Both the position numbers and the translations under genes were made by a program. From Polaribacter sp. (GTDB lineage: Bacteria > Bacteroidota > Bacteroidia > Flavobacteriales > Flavobacteriaceae): a DNA stretch of 6,417 nucleotides. Positions within the stretch are counted from its first letter, which is position 1. Each line of letters begins with the position of its first letter. The notes below the pieces were generated by a model, which worked only from the letters and a program-made list of their open reading frames with translations, was not told the origin of the DNA and ran no database searches. The stretch lies in contig JAQWIO010000041.1 of the NCBI GenBank assembly GCA_029248845.1, forward strand, positions 1 to 6,417, read 5' to 3'. Of the stretch, positions 1 to 5,945 are shown in pieces.

Positions 1-234
1 AAAGGAAATGCATTAAAGAAAGTGCAAAGACTTTTAAGTATTACCAAAGAAGAAACACTTGTCTTTGGAGATTATCACAATGACATAGAAATGCTAAAAG
101 AAGCCGATTTTAGCTTTGCAATGAAAAATGCCCACGAAGACATTACAAAAATTGCAAATTATACTACAGAAAGTAATGACCATTTTGGGGTAGAAAGGAT
201 ATTGTCTGATTTAATAAAAAACAACGAAGTCTGA
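1..234 (+). CDS. Cof-type HAD family hydrolase, C-terminal fragment (5' end outside window)
   Basis: Frame 1 is open from the first base to a TGA at 232-234, giving the last 77 residues of a haloacid dehalogenase-superfamily phosphatase. The visible part opens with KGNALKK, the usual context of the motif III lysine in Cof-type (HAD-IIB) enzymes. This is followed by the motif IV block VFGDYHNDIEML, whose GDxxND acidic residues bind Mg2+. The tail (AMKNAHEDITKIANYTTESN, then HFGVERIL) matches the typical C-terminus of this family, where a conserved asparagine and a 'gV...l' helix close the Rossmann core. The nucleophile DxD motif and the cap domain lie upstream of the window. A GTG at 22-24 is not the true start because the homologous frame continues upstream of it. 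Members dephosphorylate small phosphorylated metabolites such as sugar phosphates or pyridoxal phosphate; the substrate cannot be told from this fragment. The gene ends 7 bp from the convergent glucosaminidase gene. Confidence 0.9.
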   Translation, partial: KGNALKKVQRLLSITKEETLVFGDYHNDIEMLKEADFSFAMKNAHEDITKIANYTTESNDHFGVERILSDLIKNNEV

Positions 235-241
235 CAGATGC

Positions 242-1072
242 TTAATTTGTTAATAAATGCTGACCTACAGAAATTACATCGGTTTTTAAACCATTTAATT
301 CTTTGAGAATAGCAATCGTGGTTTCAAATTTTTTGGCAATAGAGTACAAAGTATCTCCTTTTTTTACCCGATAATATTTTCCAATAGTATAGGTAGGTTT
401 TACCACTTTTTTTGTGTCCTTTTTAATTTTAAAATCTTTTCTTTTTATTTTATCAAATTTGAATAATTTATAATTTTCTATAATTGATATTAACTTATTA
501 GGATATTTTTTATCTGTAGCATACCCAGCTTTCTTCAATCCCCTGGCCCATTTCTTATAGTCCTCTAATCTGTATTGAAATAAAAAGGAATATCTTTTTC
601 TTTGGGTTAAAAACTCTGAGTGATCGTTATAAGAGGTCTCAACGTATTGATACTTTCGGAAACACTCCCCTTTTTCGTCGTCATCATGATAGACTCTTTC
701 TCCCTTCCATTTAGCATGGCATTTTATTCCGAAATGGTTGTTAGATTTTAAAGCTAATTCGCTTCTTCCTCTTCCCGATTCTAAAATTCCTTGTGCTAAC
801 GTAATGCTTGCAGGGATCTTATTTTTATGCATTTCATTAACAGCCATCGGAGCATATTTCCTAATATATGCCAAGGTTAATTTGTTTAATTTTGGATTTT
901 TTTTGAGTAATTTCTTTGTAAATTCTTTTTGATTTACAGAGGGTAATTTTTTGGGCTTAGTTTCATTTAAAACAACTCCTGGGTTTTTGGAATGATGACG
1001 CACACTTTTACCTGAGCCACAGCTTTGTAAAAACAATAGAATTAGCGCGAAAAATAAAATTTTTAACTTCAT
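242..1072 (-). CDS. Glucosaminidase-domain lipoprotein with C-terminal LysM (peptidoglycan hydrolase)
   Basis: 276 residues. Residues 1-18 form a lipoprotein signal peptide: charged MKLK, a hydrophobic stretch, then the lipobox LQSC with Cys18 as the lipidation site. Residues 19-65 are a basic, low-complexity linker. Residues ~70-205 resemble the glucosaminidase (FlgJ/LytG-like, GH73-type) fold: ITLAQGILESGRGRSELA carries the probable catalytic Glu98, followed by NNHFGIKC, a GEC-FRKY segment and the late AGYATDKKYPNKL motif. Residues ~233-275 are one LysM module (YYRVKKGDTLYSIAKKF ... NGL ... VGQHL) that binds peptidoglycan glycan. The expected activity is cleavage of N-acetylglucosaminyl bonds in peptidoglycan. 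No acidic cluster follows Cys18, so it lacks the Bacteroidota surface-export signature and probably faces the periplasm; this is inference. Its ATG overlaps the stop of the upstream PLP-enzyme gene by 4 bp (ATGA), which fixes the start and implies translational coupling. Confidence 0.9.
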   Translation of the reverse strand: MKLKILFFALILLFLQSCGSGKSVRHHSKNPGVVLNETKPKKLPSVNQKEFTKKLLKKNPKLNKLTLAYIRKYAPMAVNEMHKNKIPASITLAQGILESGRGRSELALKSNNHFGIKCHAKWKGERVYHDDDEKGECFRKYQYVETSYNDHSEFLTQRKRYSFLFQYRLEDYKKWARGLKKAGYATDKKYPNKLISIIENYKLFKFDKIKRKDFKIKKDTKKVVKPTYTIGKYYRVKKGDTLYSIAKKFETTIAILKELNGLKTDVISVGQHLLTN

Positions 1073-2010
1073 GAAACCTTAATTATTTCCTGATTTTTAT
1101 CTTTTAACTTTTGATTAAACCCTTCTATTCCCTGAATTCCTCCTGTATGAATTGCTAAAATTTTGGCCCCTTCTTTAAACCATCCTTTTTCAATTAAATC
1201 CAAAATTCCGAAGATCATTTTACTTGTATAAATAGGGTCCAGTAAAATAGTTGTTTTCTTTTTAAAACTATTAATAAAACGTACTAAATGTTCATTATAT
1301 TTTGCATAACCTCCAAAGTGATAGTCTCCCATTAAATTCCAATTACCACTCTTAGTGGTAAGCTTTTTTATTTCTTCTGATAAAAAAGCTCCTTTTAAAG
1401 CAGGAAAACCTAAGATCTTCTGATGTTTTTCTGCAGAATGGATCAATCCTGAAATAGTACCTCCAGTACCAACAGGTACACATATATAATTGAACTGTTG
1501 ATCTCCTTTCATCAAAATTTCTTCACAACCTTTAACCGCTAAACTATTAGTTCCTCCCTCTGGAATTAAATAAAAATCATCCCATTTATTATGTATGTTT
1601 TCAATAAATTCTGGAGAATATTTTTGTCGGTACTGTGCTCTCGAAACAAACTGAAACTTCATTCCATTATTGTAAGCTTCTCTTAAGGTTGCATTTTCTT
1701 GTATGGTTTTATCAAAGTTTTCACCCAGTTCCTCACCTCTAATTATTCCCATTGTTTTAAATCCGAACAATTTACCAGCTACTGCAGTTGCAACAATATG
1801 ATTTGAAAATGCGCCTCCAAAAGTGAGTAATGATTTTTTTTTGAGCTTTGTTGCCTCTTGGATATTATATTTTAATTTTCTGAATTTATTTCCTGAAACA
1901 AAAGGATGAATCACATCCTCTCTTTTAAGAAAAAGACTGACCTTTTTCTCCTCCAAAATTGGAAGAAAAACTTGTTGATTTTTAGTCGTTGTTTTTAAGT
2001 TGAAATTCAT
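1069..2010 (-). CDS. PLP-dependent D-cysteine desulfhydrase / ACC deaminase-like enzyme
   Basis: 313 residues, slightly shorter than typical ACC deaminases (about 340), with the fold-type II PLP pattern of the ACC deaminase/D-cysteine desulfhydrase family. Visible landmarks are FLKRED (28-32), SGNKFRKLKYN with the PLP-binding Lys42, GGAFSNH with Ser69-Asn70, the glycine-rich phosphate loop GTGGT (181-185), GGYAKYN (Tyr235), DPIYTSK (Tyr261) and HTGG (288-291). Matching these by motif to Pseudomonas ACC deaminase, Lys42 aligns with Lys51, Ser69 with Ser78, Tyr235 with Tyr268 and Tyr261 with Tyr294. Glu295 and Leu322, both associated with ACC deamination, are replaced by Thr262 and Thr289. That favours D-cysteine desulfhydrase-type chemistry (D-cysteine to pyruvate, H2S and ammonia) or a related D-amino-acid reaction. 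It is probably cytoplasmic, as no signal peptide is present. The stop overlaps the start of the downstream glucosaminidase gene; a possible promoter lies in the 66-bp spacer upstream. The family is sure, the substrate is not. Confidence 0.85.
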   Translation of the reverse strand: MNFNLKTTTKNQQVFLPILEEKKVSLFLKREDVIHPFVSGNKFRKLKYNIQEATKLKKKSLLTFGGAFSNHIVATAVAGKLFGFKTMGIIRGEELGENFDKTIQENATLREAYNNGMKFQFVSRAQYRQKYSPEFIENIHNKWDDFYLIPEGGTNSLAVKGCEEILMKGDQQFNYICVPVGTGGTISGLIHSAEKHQKILGFPALKGAFLSEEIKKLTTKSGNWNLMGDYHFGGYAKYNEHLVRFINSFKKKTTILLDPIYTSKMIFGILDLIEKGWFKEGAKILAIHTGGIQGIEGFNQKLKDKNQEIIKVS

Positions 2011-2034
2011 GATGCGTCATTCTATTTAGAAAGG

Positions 2035-2063
2035 AAAATTTAATTGAAATTTACCCTCGTCAA
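2035..2063 (-). promoter_or_regulatory. Possible promoter for the PLP enzyme-glucosaminidase pair
   Basis: Read on the minus strand, TTG (2061-2063) is followed after 18 bp by TAAATTTT (2035-2042). This is one base from the Bacteroidota -7 consensus TAnnTTTG, at a spacing in the usual range. It ends 24 bp before the ATG at 2010. The region is AT-rich, so a chance match is quite possible. If real, the two genes can be expressed independently of the upstream ABC-F gene. Confidence 0.3.
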
Positions 2064-2076
2064 AATAAAGTAATTA

Positions 2077-3993
2077 CTATAAAAAATTAGAGATTGCATC
2101 CTCTAACTTTTCCCAATCATCCATTAAACTATCTAATAATTTTTTCTTTTGCTTATATTTTTCAAAGAAATTTGGTCTTGCAGAAACCTCTTCATAATTC
2201 TGCGCTAACTCTAAATCTATCTCAGTAATCTGTGCCTCTAAATCGGCAATTTCAGTTTCTATTTTTGATCTTTTGTTATTTAGTTTTTTTACTTCTTTTT
2301 CTTGGGCTCTAGTAATTTGATGTGCTCCCTTTTTATTAAATATCTTATCAACTTTTACAACAGTCTTTTTTTCTGCTTCTCTAAGGTTTTCAATTTGATG
2401 TTGTTCTAAAAAATAATCAATATCTCCCAAATACTCTTTAATCTCTTTATCTTTAAAACCATAGACTGTTGATGTCAATCCTTGTAAAAAATCTCTATCG
2501 TGAGATACTAAAATTAAGGTTCCCTTAAAGCTTTGTAAAGCTTCTTTTAAAACATTTTTAGAGGCAATGTCTAGATGATTTGTTGGTTCATCCATTATCA
2601 ACACATTAAATGGTGCTAACAATAATTTACACAATGCCAATCTATTTCTCTCTCCTCCAGAAAGCACTTTTGCTTTTTTATCTACAGCATCTCCACCGAA
2701 TAAGAAAGAACCTAACATGTCTCGAACACGCATTCTGTTTCCATCAGTTGCAGCATCTTCCATGATTTCTAAAACCGTTTTTTCTGGCGGTAAATGTTCG
2801 GATTGATTTTGAGCAAAATATCCAACTTCTACATTATGACCGAGTTTTAAATGACCTGTAAAAGAGATTTCACCAACCATCATTTTTGCCAACGTAGATT
2901 TTCCTTGTCCATTTTGACCTACAAAAGCAATCCTACTATTTCGCTCAATTAATAAATCTACATTTTCTAACACCTGTTTTTCACCGTAACTTTTACTCAA
3001 TCCTTCTGCTTCAAAAACAATTTTCCCTGGTTCTTTAGAGATTGCAAAACGAACATTCATTGCTTGGTTATCATCTTGATCAACTTCTATCAGCTCAACT
3101 TTGTCTAGTTGCTTCATTAAAGATTGTGCCATAGATGCTTTACTTGCCTTTGCTTTAAACTTATTGATCAGATGTTGTTTTTGCTTAATTTCTTTTTCTT
3201 GATTTTTCTGAGCTTGTAATTGCTTTTCTTTAATCTCTGCTCTTAATAATAGGAACTGTGAGTATGGTTTTTTATAATCATAAATTTGACCTAATGATAT
3301 TTCTATGGTTCTGTTAGTAACGTTATCTAAAAACATTTTATCATGAGAAACCAATACGATAGCACCAGGATACCCTTTCAAGAAATTTTCTAACCATATG
3401 ATAGATTCTATATCTAGGTGGTTTGTTGGCTCATCTAATAATAAAATATCATTATTCTGTAAAAGTAGTTTTGCCAATTCAATTCGCATTCTCCATCCAC
3501 CAGAAAAGGTGTCAGTTAGTTTGTTGAAGTCTTCTCTTTGAAACCCTAAACCTTGTAAAATCTTCTCAGTATCTCCCTGGTAGTTGTAGCCTCCAAGAAG
3601 CTCATAACGTTCAGTAAGATTTGTTAAATCAAGGATTAATTGACTATAAGCTTCACTTTCATAATCTGTTCTGATAGCGAGTTGTTCATTAATAGCATCT
3701 AGCTTTACTTCAATTTCTTTAATTTCCTCAAAAGCTTGATATGCTTCTTCTAAAATAGTTCTTCCTTCAACAAAATCGATATCTTGTCTTAAAAAACCAA
3801 TTTGTACATCTTTATCAAAAGCCATTGTACCACTACTTTCTATATCTTTAGAAAGCACTTTTAAAAGTGTAGATTTTCCAGCACCATTTTTACCAATGAG
3901 ACCAATTCGATCTCCTTTATTTAATTTGAAAGTAATTCCTGAAAATAAATCAGTTCCCATAAAGGAAACTGATAAGTTATGTACGTTTAGCAT
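2077..3993 (-). CDS. ABC-F family ATPase (YheS/Uup-like ribosome-associated factor)
   Basis: 638 residues with two complete ABC ATPase domains and no membrane segment. Domain 1 (~1-240): Walker A GKNGAGKST (34-42), signature FSGGW (163-167), Walker B LLLDE with Glu188, and H-loop SHD (216-218). The inter-domain linker (~245-315) is long, helical and charged, with a KFKAKASKASMAQ segment typical of the ABC-F P-site tRNA interaction region. Domain 2 (~322-528): Walker A GQNGQGKST (359-367), LSGGE (444-448), Walker B LIMDE with Glu469, and SHD (497-499). Residues ~560-636 are a C-terminal charged coiled coil. The length, the first FSGGW signature and the linker wording resemble E. coli YheS (637 residues) more than EttA, which is shorter and lacks the C-terminal extension. 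ABC-F proteins bind the ribosomal E site and act on translation or, in some lineages, confer antibiotic resistance. Nothing here points to resistance. Both catalytic glutamates are intact. The exact subfamily is inferred by eye. Confidence 0.93.
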   Translation of the reverse strand: MLNVHNLSVSFMGTDLFSGITFKLNKGDRIGLIGKNGAGKSTLLKVLSKDIESSGTMAFDKDVQIGFLRQDIDFVEGRTILEEAYQAFEEIKEIEVKLDAINEQLAIRTDYESEAYSQLILDLTNLTERYELLGGYNYQGDTEKILQGLGFQREDFNKLTDTFSGGWRMRIELAKLLLQNNDILLLDEPTNHLDIESIIWLENFLKGYPGAIVLVSHDKMFLDNVTNRTIEISLGQIYDYKKPYSQFLLLRAEIKEKQLQAQKNQEKEIKQKQHLINKFKAKASKASMAQSLMKQLDKVELIEVDQDDNQAMNVRFAISKEPGKIVFEAEGLSKSYGEKQVLENVDLLIERNSRIAFVGQNGQGKSTLAKMMVGEISFTGHLKLGHNVEVGYFAQNQSEHLPPEKTVLEIMEDAATDGNRMRVRDMLGSFLFGGDAVDKKAKVLSGGERNRLALCKLLLAPFNVLIMDEPTNHLDIASKNVLKEALQSFKGTLILVSHDRDFLQGLTSTVYGFKDKEIKEYLGDIDYFLEQHQIENLREAEKKTVVKVDKIFNKKGAHQITRAQEKEVKKLNNKRSKIETEIADLEAQITEIDLELAQNYEEVSARPNFFEKYKQKKKLLDSLMDDWEKLEDAISNFL

Positions 3994-3998
3994 GTAAT

Positions 3999-4012
3999 GT
4001 AATAATTATTAC
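3999..4012. repeat. 14-bp perfect palindrome upstream of the ABC-F gene
   Basis: GTAATAATTATTAC is its own reverse complement. It begins 5 bp before the ABC-F start codon, so it lies in that gene's probable 5' leader. It could be an operator or leader element. In DNA this AT-rich, a few such palindromes are expected by chance in several kilobases, so function is not established. Confidence 0.35.
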
Positions 4013-4033
4013 TTAAATAAAAATTTAAAATTT

Positions 4034-4041
4034 TATATTTA
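4034..4041 (+). promoter_or_regulatory. Possible promoter -7 element for the DUF983 gene
   Basis: TATATTTA matches the TAnnTTTG consensus except at the last base and lies 26 bp before the ATG at 4068, a plausible distance for a short leader. No clear -33 TTG is seen. It sits next to the opposing minus-strand elements, so the two divergent promoters would be face to face. Confidence 0.25.
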
Positions 4042-4059
4042 CAAAAGTATACAAATTTA
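4042..4059 (-). promoter_or_regulatory. Possible promoter -7 elements for the ABC-F gene
   Basis: Two tandem full matches to the Bacteroidota -7 consensus TAnnTTTG occur on the minus strand: TAAATTTG (4052-4059) and TACTTTTG (4042-4049). They lie about 50-65 bp upstream of the ABC-F ATG. No well-placed -33 TTG is visible for either, so the call rests on the -7 sequence and the position. Confidence 0.4.
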
Positions 4060-4067
4060 TATTCTAT

Positions 4068-4445
4068 ATGTTTAAAAAGGGAGGCAAGTTATATAGTATT
4101 TTTAAAGCTAGATGTCCAAAATGTAACGAGGGAAAGTTCTTTAAATTTCCGATCTCTTATAATCCTCGTAAGGTTACCAAAATTTACGACCACTGTTCTA
4201 ATTGTAACTTAAAGTATATGATAGAGCCTTCTTTTTATTTTGGAGCAATGTATATTAATTACGGAATCACAGTAGCTATATCTATTTTTATTTTTTTAAT
4301 ATCTACATTAATTTTCGATATTAGCTTATTACAAAGTTTTGCTGCAATCATTTTTTCACTTGTAATATTAGCGCCTTTAAATCTTCGTTTATCAAGAATA
4401 ATTTGGATACATATCTTCGTAAACTTTGATTCAAAAATATCTTAA
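4068..4445 (+). CDS. DUF983 family zinc-ribbon membrane protein
   Basis: 125 residues. The N-terminal cytoplasmic-looking part carries two CxxC pairs, RCPKCNEGKFF (Cys16, Cys19) and HCSNCNLKY (Cys43, Cys46), spaced as in a four-cysteine zinc ribbon. It is followed by the family's typical MIEPSFYFGAMYINYG segment. Two hydrophobic stretches (about 65-83 and 88-106) are probable membrane helices, and the C-terminus RIIWIHIFVNFD resembles the end of other DUF983 proteins. The family is widespread in Bacteroidota and Alphaproteobacteria and has no established function. Zinc binding and membrane insertion are inferred from motif and hydropathy. The gene is divergent from the ABC-F gene across a 74-bp spacer and is followed 87 bp later by the sensor kinase on the same strand, so it may be monocistronic or weakly linked to the kinase. 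The ATG at 4068 is the only sensible start, because the conserved region begins within 16 residues. Confidence 0.85.
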   Translation: MFKKGGKLYSIFKARCPKCNEGKFFKFPISYNPRKVTKIYDHCSNCNLKYMIEPSFYFGAMYINYGITVAISIFIFLISTLIFDISLLQSFAAIIFSLVILAPLNLRLSRIIWIHIFVNFDSKIS

Positions 4446-4487
4446 AAAGTTAATTTTCAGCTATTAATAAACAAATAGTATTACAAA

Positions 4488-4506
4488 ATACATAATTAAT
4501 ATGTAT
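4488..4506. repeat. Inverted repeat (7-bp arms, 5-bp centre) upstream of the two-component genes
   Basis: The arms ATACATA (4488-4494) and TATGTAT (4500-4506) are exact reverse complements around the centre ATTAA. The dyad ends 26 bp before the kinase ATG and overlaps a possible -7 promoter element. Its size would suit a dimeric LuxR-type regulator such as the one encoded downstream, but base composition alone makes chance dyads common here. Confidence 0.35.
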
Positions 4507-4511
4507 CTTTA
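4504..4511 (+). promoter_or_regulatory. Possible -7 element for the kinase-regulator operon
   Basis: TATCTTTA is one base from the TAnnTTTG consensus and sits 21 bp before the kinase ATG. No TTG is found at the -33 distance. It is the best candidate in the 87-bp spacer, which otherwise shows no hairpin terminator for the DUF983 gene. Confidence 0.25.
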
Positions 4512-4532
4512 GTTGGCCTTATAAAAATTTTT

Positions 4533-5945
4533 ATGAGAAAAAAAAGATATATATTGCTATTGTTCCTTTTGACAATAACGCAGATTAATTGTCAAAAAAA
4601 AATAGATTCCCATAAGAGTATTATTGCAAACACTTCTGATAAAAAATTAAAATTAGAGATACTCGATAGCTTATTTAATTTTTATAAAAAAACAAATAAT
4701 TTCGAAGAACAAGAAAAATCCTTGTTAAAAGCATATAATTATCGGTTTTTATTTACAAATACAGATTATAATTATGCAATAGATTCTTCGCTGTCTAAAT
4801 TTTATTCTAGTTCTGATTTAAAAAAATCTAATCAGTTTTTACAGGAGGCAGCTGTCATTCAAAAAAATAGTACTAAAAACAGAATTGATTTTCTAGAATT
4901 TAGAACCGCTAAAGCAAATTATTTATTTAAAACTGGTAAGATTAATAAAGCTATTGAGATCTATCTATCTTGTTTAAAGGTTGCACAAAAAAAGGGAGAT
5001 TACATAAACGTTATTAACATTAACAAAAACCTTTATGAAGTTTACAAAGTAAAAAATGATTTTAAAAATTCTTTGAAATATTTTGAATTTTACAATACAG
5101 AAAAAGAGGCATTTTTTAATTTTAAAAAAACAAATACAATTTCATATTATCAAACACTATATGAAATTGAAAAGAAAGAATTAGAAATATTAAAACAGAA
5201 AAGTGACATTAAAGTTCTTGCTGCTAAAAATAAAGTTAAAATACAATGGATGCTTTTTGGGGGGATTGGTTTAATTTTAATTTTTGGTTTTTCCTTTTTG
5301 TATAGAAATAGAGTGTACCATAAAAATAAGAATAAGTTGAAAACTTTTTTTACACAGAACTTATTGATATCACAAGATAAAGATAGAAAAAGGATATCCA
5401 AAGATTTACACGATAGTTTAGGGCAAACTCTCATGCTTGTAAAAAATAATATTTCAAATGAAAACAAGAATGCAAAAGACCTGTTAAATGGGGCAATCGA
5501 AGAAGTAAGAACCATTTCTAGAACTTTACACCCATATCAATTAAAAGAAATAGGAATTACATCGGCAATTAACTATCTTGTTAGTCAACTAAACAAAAAT
5601 TATCCTGACACGTATATATTTGGAGACATCGATAATATTGATGGTCTCTTAAATAATGACCATGAAATAAATTTATATAGGATTGTTCAAGAATGCTTTT
5701 CCAATATCATAAAACATGCAAAGGCAAAATCTGCAAAAATTGATTTAAAAATAGTTCAGAATAGAATTATACTAGTTTTACAAGATAATGGTATTGGTTT
5801 TGATTTTTCAAAAAAATTAAAAAACCCACAGAGCTTAGGACTTAAAACAATCAAAGAAAGAATCCGATTAATAAACGGAAATCTATTCGTAGAAACGAAT
5901 GGTAAAATTGGTTCTAAATTTAAAATAACAATACACACTATATGA
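4533..5945 (+). CDS. Sensor histidine kinase with TPR-like periplasmic domain (HisKA_3 type)
   Basis: 470 residues. Residues 1-20 are a signal peptide (MRKKRYILLLFLLTITQINC) ending at a cysteine. Residues ~21-200 are helical, with at least two recognisable TPR-like helix pairs (~127-156, including LFKTGKINKAIEIYL, and ~160-196, including YKVKNDFKNSLKYFE). A charged coiled-coil-like stretch (~203-235) leads to one transmembrane helix (~239-257). The cytoplasmic half has a HisKA_3 dimerisation domain with the phospho-acceptor in RISKDLHDSLGQ (His293), TISRTLHPYQLKEIG, an N-box with NIIKHAKA (Asn391), the G1 motif DNGIGFD (418-424) and a later LGLKTIKERI motif. These are the ATP-binding landmarks of NarX/DesK-class kinases. 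The ligand or stress sensed through the TPR half is unknown. Its TGA overlaps the start of a NarL/LuxR response regulator, its evident partner. The periplasmic half is more AT-rich than the kinase core. Confidence 0.93.
   Translation: MRKKRYILLLFLLTITQINCQKKIDSHKSIIANTSDKKLKLEILDSLFNFYKKTNNFEEQEKSLLKAYNYRFLFTNTDYNYAIDSSLSKFYSSSDLKKSNQFLQEAAVIQKNSTKNRIDFLEFRTAKANYLFKTGKINKAIEIYLSCLKVAQKKGDYINVININKNLYEVYKVKNDFKNSLKYFEFYNTEKEAFFNFKKTNTISYYQTLYEIEKKELEILKQKSDIKVLAAKNKVKIQWMLFGGIGLILIFGFSFLYRNRVYHKNKNKLKTFFTQNLLISQDKDRKRISKDLHDSLGQTLMLVKNNISNENKNAKDLLNGAIEEVRTISRTLHPYQLKEIGITSAINYLVSQLNKNYPDTYIFGDIDNIDGLLNNDHEINLYRIVQECFSNIIKHAKAKSAKIDLKIVQNRIILVLQDNGIGFDFSKKLKNPQSLGLKTIKERIRLINGNLFVETNGKIGSKFKITIHTI

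Noticed and set aside
738..932. Plus-strand open frame of 64 codons
   Set aside because: It lies wholly inside the glucosaminidase gene on the opposite strand, which has clear domain motifs; its own translation resembles no family.
1834..1842. Run of nine T inside the PLP enzyme gene, considered as a frameshift or phase-variation site
   Set aside because: The frame is intact through it (a lysine run followed by serine), the enzyme is complete, and such tracts are common in this AT-rich window.
2069..2078. 10-bp palindrome AGTAATTACT at the end of the ABC-F gene, considered as a terminator
   Set aside because: It has no loop, a single G-C pair in each arm, and no adjacent T run on the minus strand, so it would not form a stable intrinsic terminator.
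2077..3993. ABC-F gene as an antibiotic-resistance determinant
   Set aside because: The architecture and linker resemble housekeeping YheS/Uup-type proteins, and no resistance genes, leader peptide or mobile element are nearby.
5150..5515. Minus-strand open frame of 121 codons with hydrophobic, Phe/Leu/Ser-rich translation
   Set aside because: It is the antisense of the AT-rich kinase gene; such Phe/Leu/Ser-rich composition is typical of the complement of Lys/Glu/Asn codons.
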